A stretch of 8,316 bases of DNA from Nitrospinota bacterium (GTDB lineage Bacteria > Nitrospinota > Nitrospinia > JACRGO01), in contig JACRGO010000097.1 of NCBI GenBank assembly GCA_016212295.1, positions 1-8,316 on the forward strand. The letters run 5' to 3'. Made by a program: the position numbers and the translations under genes. Below the pieces are notes generated by a model. It did no database searches. It was given only the letters and a program-made list of their open reading frames with translations, and had not been told where the DNA came from. Shown here piece by piece: positions 4,347 through 8,316 of the stretch. Within the stretch, counting starts at the first letter, position 1. Every line of letters starts with the position of its first letter.

Positions 4347-5558
4347 TTATTTAATATTATTCAATGACATCTTCTCCTTCACCTTATTCAATAACTTTCT
4401 TGCCCAGATGAATTCAGTGGCGAGAATGGCAAGCCCCAAGGGAATTACCACAAACGCCGGCCCAGGCAGCACGATCATGGCGATCCCCACCAGAAGCACG
4501 GAACTTCCAATAACCAGTATCCCCACGCGGCGCGCGTTTTTATAGCTGTGCCATATCAGGTACTCCACATTGTTCCCCAAGGGAGAGATGAGAGGCGCTG
4601 GGTCTCGGCCTGTCCCCATGAATGACGCCAGCAGTCCAACTGAGAGTATCCCGGCGATGACCGCGAGGGAGGCGGCGTTGGATATATGGAGATGATGCGT
4701 GAGAAGCATTTTCACGCCTATAAAGGCCAGGAGAAATACAAGGCTCATCCTCACATAGCGGAATTTTTCCATGAGCGCGGCAAGGGCGAAATAGAGGGAG
4801 CGAAGCCCGAGAATCGCGAATATGTTGGAGGTGAAAACCAAAAAAGGATCGGTTGTAATGGCGAAAATGGCCGGGATGGAGTCCACCGCGAACAAGACGT
4901 CCGAACTCTCCACCATGAGCAATGCCAGGAAAAGAGGGGTGACGGCGCGCCGGCCATCCACGCGGCTGAAGAATTTCTCTCCCTCGAAATCCGGGGTCAC
5001 GGCGAAAAATCTCCTTGCCAGCCTGACCACCGGATTTTTCCCGGGCTCCAGATTGTCATGCCGGGCGATGAGCATCTTCGCCGCTGTCATGATCAGAAAC
5101 ACGCCGAAGACATAAACGATCCATTCAAACCTCTTGATCAGCACCGCGCCGGCGGCTATCATGGCCCCGCGCATGACCAGCGCCCCAAGTATCCCCCAAA
5201 AAAGCGTCCGGTGCTGATACAGGAGGGGGACCTTAAAATAGGTGAAGATGAGGGCGATGACGAAAATATTATCAAGGCTCAAGGATTTTTCCACCAGATA
5301 GCCTGTGAAAAAGTCCAGCGCGGCCTGCTTGCCCTGCGTGGCTGACCCTGCCCCCTGGCCCCCTATGCCCAAAACGTTGTGTTCGTACAAAAAATAAACC
5401 CCGGCGTTGAAGGAAAGGGCCAGGGTGACCCAAAAAGCTGTCCAGGCCAGGGCCTCTCCCATTGTTACCACGTGGGCCTTCCTGTTAAGGACGCCCAAAT
5501 CGAGCGCCAGGAGCGCAAGGACTATGCAAAAAAATCCTATCCAGAGCCAGATGGCCAT
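4347..5558 (-). CDS. TerC/Alx family membrane protein with C-terminal PGPGW-like domain
   Basis: The 403-residue polytopic inner-membrane protein carries a TerC domain at about 5-315. The membrane-embedded acidic residues typical of the family are visible: D20 in LALDLGVL, E90 and D96 in VEKSLSLDNIFV, and E217, D220, D226 in MVESSDVLFAVDSIPAIFA. TerC/Alx proteins are linked to manganese efflux and to tellurite resistance. The usual length is near 320; the extra C-terminal part (about 335-400) contains VGIAMIVLPGPAFVVIPLGLAIL..ATEF, matching the PGPGW-type small membrane domain, so this is a two-domain fusion. The long TM2-TM3 loop has a Gly/Ser/Gln-rich insert (62-78). The start at 5558 is preceded by GGAGGAAG about 10-12 bp away. 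It is convergent to the cytochrome operon and has no strand partner. No Alx-type (yybP-ykoY) riboswitch was recognised upstream. Substrate inferred from family only. Confidence 0.92.
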   Translation of the reverse strand: MAIWLWIGFFCIVLALLALDLGVLNRKAHVVTMGEALAWTAFWVTLALSFNAGVYFLYEHNVLGIGGQGAGSATQGKQAALDFFTGYLVEKSLSLDNIFVIALIFTYFKVPLLYQHRTLFWGILGALVMRGAMIAAGAVLIKRFEWIVYVFGVFLIMTAAKMLIARHDNLEPGKNPVVRLARRFFAVTPDFEGEKFFSRVDGRRAVTPLFLALLMVESSDVLFAVDSIPAIFAITTDPFLVFTSNIFAILGLRSLYFALAALMEKFRYVRMSLVFLLAFIGVKMLLTHHLHISNAASLAVIAGILSVGLLASFMGTGRDPAPLISPLGNNVEYLIWHSYKNARRVGILVIGSSVLLVGIAMIVLPGPAFVVIPLGLAILATEFIWARKLLNKVKEKMSLNNIK

Positions 5559-5586
5559 TATAAAAAACTTCCTCCGCTAATATGTG

Positions 5587-5643
5587 TCATGAGTCATGAG
5601 TTGTGTGTCATGAGTTGTGAGCGCATGACTCATCACGCATGAC
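5587..5643. repeat. GTCATGAGT short tandem/inverted repeat
   Basis: GTCATGAGTCATGAGTTGTGTGTCATGAGTTGTGAG is followed by the inverted words CATGACTCATCACGCATGACTC. The stretch can fold back on itself. It lies in the leader of the TerC gene, directly upstream of its Shine-Dalgarno, so a transcript from a distal promoter would carry this structure. Confidence 0.55.
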
Positions 5644-5838
5644 TCTCTTCGGCATTCGGTGTCAATTCTTTAAAGTCCGCCCGAAAGTTTGAACCAGAAC
5701 GAAGATAATTATATCAAACATCCCCGCTGAAAACCTGTTTTAGGGGCTGAAAATTTCGTTTTATAAAAAACCAGTTCATGGAAATATTTGAAACCCTTAA
5801 AGGCAAGGGTTATAATCCAGACCGGAATAACTTATCAG
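5644..5838. other. AT-rich intergenic stretch without recognisable gene
   Basis: I see no credible coding frame here. On the minus strand there is a -10-like TATAAT within GATATAATTATC near 5710-5722 that could serve TerC, but no matching -35 at the right distance. GGCATTCGGT at about 5651-5660 recurs at 4231-4240 and looks like another intergenic word. Confidence 0.4.
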
Positions 5839-5984
5839 AATAGTTGACAGGGGACAGTTATCAGGGTGCAGGATGGTACAGAAATTAAGAAATTTAGAAA
5901 AAAAATCGTGAGATTGAGCGATAATTTCACAGTACCTCGAATTAAAGACTAATATTTTCTGCCCCCTGATAACTGACAACTATT
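5839..5984. repeat. 146-bp imperfect inverted-repeat element
   Basis: AATAGTTG (5839-5846) and CAGTTATCAGGG (5855-5866) at the left have their complements CCCTGATAACTG (5964-5975) and CAACTATT (5977-5984) at the right, with an extra 8 bp on the left side. The 90-100 bp between are AT-rich with no gene. It resembles the CTGATAACTG word repeats of some bacteria or a decayed MITE. It ends 33 bp before the start of the receiver-domain gene and so forms its upstream region. Confidence 0.5.
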
Positions 5985-6017
5985 ACAAGAATTATTCTAA
6001 TAAGTGAGTCAACATCC

Positions 6018-7523
6018 ATGGCCCAGGAATCCATTAAAATTCTTTTAGCCGTAAAGGACCAGAACCTGGGGGAGACCATCAAGCTCCTCCTGAATGAACA
6101 ACTGGGGCTCTGGGACATAGAAATAACGGACCCAGGCCCTGGCGTTATTGAAAAAATCAAAGCCTCCTCAGGCAAAAGCGCCGGGATGTCCGCCTTGCTA
6201 GGAGGACTCACCGCCACCAACGCCCCCTCCCAGCCGTCCTGCGGATTCAATTTACTGATTATGGACTGGCACCTTGATGAAGGAGAATTCGCCTCCCTGA
6301 AGGAAATCAGAAAGCTTCATGACAGAAAAACCCTCCCGGCGCTCCTTATCACGAAAGACAGGAACGAACAGGAAATCCGGGCGGCCATTCTCGCGGGCGC
6401 GAATAACTTCCTTTTCGTGCCTATTACGGCTGACCTTTTGAACGCCAGGTTCAAGGATGTATTGGGAAAAAAACACGACTTCAAGGCACAGGCGGCCCTG
6501 TCTGTTTTCCAGAAGCAGGAGGGAGGACAAAAAAAGGAAGATAAAAAGAATAAAGAGCGGAAGCAGCAAATTCTCACTGGGGGCGCTTCCTACCACTCTA
6601 AAAAGGAAGTTTCCGAGGAAGAGGCCCGGTTCGCTGTTTCCAGGTTCCTCGCGCCTGATGAAAAAATAAACGGGCACTTCCACAGAATGGTGGATGTGGT
6701 CGGGGGAGGCCGGAATTGTTTTTGGGCCAGGGAAGGGGACACCGAGGCTGGGGGAACTCCCGTTGAATTGCAATACGTCACGCCTGCCGGAAATTCAAGC
6801 GGCATTCACGCCGACACCATTTCAAAAAGCCGGTTCATGGAAACTTTTTATATATGCACTGAGGAAAATTGTTCCATTATGAGATCGAAATCGTCAAACG
6901 GCCTTTCCCAATCGCAAGCCTCAGCCGGGCCGGACCAGACGCAGACCTCGAAATTACCCTTGCACGTGCATGAAATCATGGATGACGGAAAAAGAAGCTC
7001 GGCTTGCTACCTGGCGGAAAGGAAAAGCGGGAACGGGAAACCAATCATGTCCATCAATTACATGAGTTCCAGCGAAAGGACCCTAGGCCATGCCAAAAAC
7101 GTTGATATCGACTATTTTCAAAAGCGATTTTTGGAATGCACCCCCCTGAACTGCGCTGTCCTCAAGAAAAAGGAAGAACAAAAACAACTGGAAGAGCGCG
7201 CTAAAAAAGAGCGGCTGGCGGCGGCTCCCGAAGTAAAGGCGGGCGTGGCGCCTTCTCCCGCCATTCCCGTGGTGGAAACGCCGCGCGACGAAGGTCCTCC
7301 CATTAACGGCCATTACCAGGAAAAGTTGAAAGGCGGGGGCACGAATTGCATGTGGGCAAAGGAGATAGTCCGCGACGGGAAAAAAATAATAGAAACATTC
7401 ATTATGAGCGCAAAAGGAAAATCCACCGGCATACACGACTCCTACGTCGGCATGGAGGAATTCAAAAACCGGTTCACCCCCTGCTCCAGGGACAATTGCG
7501 GCATAATGAAGAGGTTAGATTGA
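6018..7523 (+). CDS. Receiver-like protein with three novel His/Cys modules
   Basis: The 501-residue cytoplasmic protein begins with a response-regulator receiver-like domain (about 5-150): KILLAVKD, then LLIMDWHLDEGE with the candidate phospho-acceptor D83, LLITKD with T112, and AGANNFLFVPITADLL. The lysine normally before that proline is V134, and an extra Gly/Ser/Ala-rich loop (50-75) is inserted, so phosphorylation is doubtful. A charged Lys/Glu linker (165-200) follows. Then come three modules at about 217-290, 312-385 and 429-500, each with His, Cys, His, Cys-x4-Cys: H220-C234-H264-C280-C285, H316-C330-H358-C374-C379 and H432-C444-H473-C489-C494. Each ends F-x3-F-x2-C-x3-N-C. Modules 2 and 3 are joined by a KKKEEQKQLEERAKKERL charged helix and a Pro/Ala-rich linker. 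The pattern suggests metal or cofactor binding, or redox disulphides; this is inference and I know no named family. The ATG at 6018 has only a weak ribosome-binding site (AAGTGAG). It stands alone on its strand. Confidence 0.85.
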   Translation: MAQESIKILLAVKDQNLGETIKLLLNEQLGLWDIEITDPGPGVIEKIKASSGKSAGMSALLGGLTATNAPSQPSCGFNLLIMDWHLDEGEFASLKEIRKLHDRKTLPALLITKDRNEQEIRAAILAGANNFLFVPITADLLNARFKDVLGKKHDFKAQAALSVFQKQEGGQKKEDKKNKERKQQILTGGASYHSKKEVSEEEARFAVSRFLAPDEKINGHFHRMVDVVGGGRNCFWAREGDTEAGGTPVELQYVTPAGNSSGIHADTISKSRFMETFYICTEENCSIMRSKSSNGLSQSQASAGPDQTQTSKLPLHVHEIMDDGKRSSACYLAERKSGNGKPIMSINYMSSSERTLGHAKNVDIDYFQKRFLECTPLNCAVLKKKEEQKQLEERAKKERLAAAPEVKAGVAPSPAIPVVETPRDEGPPINGHYQEKLKGGGTNCMWAKEIVRDGKKIIETFIMSAKGKSTGIHDSYVGMEEFKNRFTPCSRDNCGIMKRLD

Positions 7524-7610
7524 CCACAAAGCGCATAAAGCAGGCACAAAGATCGCAAAAATCACGAAACTTATCCTAAATTTTTTTATTCGTGTTATTC
7601 ATGGCTATTT
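7524..7610 (+). repeat. CACAAAG / TTCGTGTTATTCATGGCTATTTA word repeats
   Basis: Directly after the stop codon are GACCACAAAGCGCATAAAG, CAGGCACAAAGATCGCAAAA and then TTCGTGTTATTCATGGCTATT, dispersed intergenic word patterns of the same general style as those elsewhere in this window. No terminator hairpin for the preceding gene is evident. Confidence 0.4.
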
Positions 7611-7636
7611 ATTTTTCCTATTATTCGGGTTTGGGG

Positions 7637-7676
7637 ATACGTATAACTACGTAGGGAAAATACGTATAACTACGTA
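7637..7676 (+). promoter_or_regulatory. Tandem operator: two 17-bp direct repeats with four TACGTA sites
   Basis: ATACGTATAACTACGTA occurs exactly at 7637-7653 and 7660-7676, 23 bp apart. Each copy contains two palindromic TACGTA hexamers (7638, 7648; 7661, 7671) spaced 10 bp, one helical turn. The second copy ends at the base before the -35 box at 7677. This is the geometry of an activator binding side by side on one face next to RNA polymerase, as with helix-turn-helix response regulators. The cognate regulator is not identified. Confidence 0.7.
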
Positions 7677-7704
7677 TTGACATTTTATTTTTTAAGCATA
7701 TAGT
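7677..7704 (+). promoter_or_regulatory. Near-consensus sigma-70 promoter
   Basis: TTGACA (7677-7682) and TATAGT (7699-7704) are 16 bp apart. Transcription would begin near 7711 and reach the Shine-Dalgarno AAAGGA (7724-7729) and ATG (7736) within about 25 nt. It drives the exported-protein gene downstream. Confidence 0.7.
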
Positions 7705-7717
7705 ATTAGAAATACTA
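7697..7717. promoter_or_regulatory. Palindrome overlapping the -10 and start site
   Basis: ATAGTATT-AGA-AATACTAT (arms at about 7700-7707 and 7711-7718) is a dyad lying across the -10 hexamer and the predicted start point. A repressor bound here would block the promoter. It could also form a small hairpin at the 5' end of the RNA. Either role is inference. Confidence 0.45.
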
Positions 7718-7742
7718 TGCGCTAAAGGAAAAATAATGAATA

Positions 7743-8192
7743 TTGTCTTTTCTCAAAATCTACCCCCCCCCCCCCCCGCAACTCCGTCCGTCTTTCTTTA
7801 ATAGCAGCCTTTTTATCCCCCAAGATTTAAAAAAATTTCCCGCAATAGCCGCGTTCGCCTGTTTCCTCCTAATTTTTCTTACTGGTCTTTTCGTCCTTGG
7901 ATCGTCTCCCGCCCACGCCGCCACCATAAGGGATATCCCGCTTCAGGAAAGGATTGAGTCTGCTGATATGGTTTTCGAGGGGACCGTCACGCGGGTGGAA
8001 TCCGGCAGGCAGGGGAAGGAAATAGCCACCTTTGTCACTTTCAAGGTTATGGAAGTTATAAAGGGCAGATATGACGGGAGGTTAATTGTCCTGAAATTCC
8101 AGGGAGGGGATGACGGCGAATACGGATTGAGGGTTCATGGGATGCCAGAATTTAAACGTGGGGAAAAAAATATTTTATGCCTATCCAGTTAG
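7743..8192 (+). CDS. Exported protein of unknown function, poly-C frame switch, 3' end cut by IS
   Basis: The open frame gives 149 residues from a TTG at 7743. Residues about 29-59 form a signal peptide (LKKF, a hydrophobic core, cleavage after AHA at 57-59), so the mature part is exported. It reads IPLQERIESADMVFEGTVTR, FVTFKVMEVIKG and GLRVHGMPEFKRGEKNIL, a beta-rich pattern that I associate with uncharacterised exported proteins. The sequence stops at LCLSS where IS1595-type DNA begins, so the C-terminal part is lost. The natural start is more likely the ATG at 7736 with AAAGGA 6 bp upstream, but with 15 C at 7763-7777 that frame ends after 21 codons at 7799-7801. With 14 or 17 C it would join this frame. 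The TTG lacks a well-spaced ribosome-binding site. Promoter and tandem operators lie directly upstream. Confidence 0.6.
   Translation: MSFLKIYPPPPPQLRPSFFNSSLFIPQDLKKFPAIAAFACFLLIFLTGLFVLGSSPAHAATIRDIPLQERIESADMVFEGTVTRVESGRQGKEIATFVTFKVMEVIKGRYDGRLIVLKFQGGDDGEYGLRVHGMPEFKRGEKNILCLSS
7763..7777 (+). repeat. Homopolymeric tract of 15 C near the start of a gene
   Basis: Fifteen consecutive C follow codon 9 of the ATG-initiated frame at 7736. Poly-C or poly-G tracts of this length slip easily during replication and are used as on/off switches in contingency genes. It may equally be a length error from sequencing. Confidence 0.85.
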
Positions 8193-8316
8193 CTCCTAAT
8201 TTGATATACTCTGTTGCAAGAGGGTATTGCAATGGCGAAATCGTACAAAGAGCGGAGCCTATTGGATTTTCAGAAAGATTTTTCTACAGACGAAGCCTGT
8301 GCTAGGCACTTGGCCG
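8188..8316 (+). mobile_element. Left end of an IS1595-family insertion sequence (partial)
   Basis: The exported-protein sequence ends abruptly at about 8189 and is followed by TAGCTCCTAATTTGATATACTC and, 30-40 bp on, a transposase start. The exact terminal inverted repeat and the 8-bp target duplication cannot be fixed because the other end is outside the window, so the left boundary is good to a few bases only. Confidence 0.65.
8232..8316 (+). CDS. IS1595-family transposase, N-terminus (runs off the window)
   Basis: The frame starts at the ATG at 8232, 7 bp after AGAGGG, and is open to the window end (28 codons). It reads MAKSYKERSLLDFQKDFSTD then EACARHLA, the characteristic opening of IS1595-type transposases (L-x-x-F-Q-x-x-F-x-T-[ED]-E-A-C), which is normally followed by the zinc-ribbon segment WPxGFxCPxCG just beyond this window and then the DDE/DDN catalytic domain. 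Its insertion has removed the end of the exported-protein gene. Whether the transposase is intact cannot be seen. Confidence 0.8.
   Translation, partial: MAKSYKERSLLDFQKDFSTDEACARHLA

Noticed and set aside
4686-5345. 219-residue + strand frame inside the TerC gene
   Set aside because: A His/Glu/Lys/Gly-rich translation typical of the reverse of a membrane-protein gene; TerC motifs on the minus strand are unambiguous.
5379-5642. 87-residue + strand frame ending in the GTCATGAGT repeat
   Set aside because: It overlaps the TerC start on the opposite strand and its end is just the repeat translated.
5844-5872. TTGACA at 5844 as promoter for the receiver-domain gene
   Set aside because: No -10 hexamer at 16-18 bp; the TTGACA belongs to the inverted-repeat element.
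6252-6773. Minus-strand frames opposite the receiver-domain gene
   Set aside because: Phe/Leu-rich reverse reading of Lys/Glu codons; no start signals or motifs.
1720-8223. TTGCAAGAGG shared by the MITE end and the IS leader as evidence that the IS mobilises the MITE
   Set aside because: Only 10 bp, and in the IS it lies internally by the ribosome-binding site rather than at the terminus; most likely chance.

Overview
The window looks like chromosomal DNA of a Gram-negative bacterium with an exported c-type cytochrome and Sec signal peptides. The style of its intergenic DNA (degenerate word-like repeats such as AAATGACAAAT, GTCATGAGT and CTGATAACTG, plus REP/MITE-type palindromes) resembles what is often seen in Desulfobacterota (deltaproteobacterial) or Nitrospirota-like genomes. 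That taxonomic guess is inference. No rRNA, tRNA or CRISPR array is visible.

Left part (1-2400) is a decayed accessory region. A + strand terminator hairpin (163-190) is followed by the remains of BRO-N type phage antirepressor genes on the minus strand: one with an internal deletion and frameshift (203-546) and a second short remnant (640-714). Next comes a degenerate repeat tract, then a minus-strand gene (901-1563) for a single-pass membrane protein with a predicted prokaryotic YEATS (pYEATS) domain, a family linked to bacterial conflict systems. Just upstream of it sits a 130-bp MITE-like element with perfect 15-bp terminal inverted repeats and a CTAT target duplication (1603-1732). A second foldback element, with 21-bp perfect ends, lies at 2090-2292.

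Central part (2360-5560) is ordinary housekeeping DNA. A glycine-rich RRM RNA-binding protein (2544-2978) has its own promoter-like sequence, a long structured leader and a strong terminator. A two-gene operon follows: a secreted cyclophilin (3151-3675) and a monohaem cytochrome c (3693-4136). A convergent TerC-family membrane protein with a C-terminal PGPGW-like domain occupies 4347-5558 on the minus strand.

Right part (5560-8316) is the most unusual. A 501-aa protein (6018-7523) joins a degenerate response-regulator receiver domain to three copies of a ~70-residue module with an almost invariant His/Cys pattern (H-C-H-C-x4-C) that I do not recognise. Beyond it is a compact control region: two 17-bp direct repeats holding four TACGTA sites, directly abutting a consensus -35, with a palindrome over the -10. 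It drives an exported protein whose well-placed ATG and Shine-Dalgarno are out of frame because of a run of 15 C, a possible phase-variation switch. That gene is cut off at its 3' end by the left end of an IS1595-family insertion sequence, whose transposase runs off the window.
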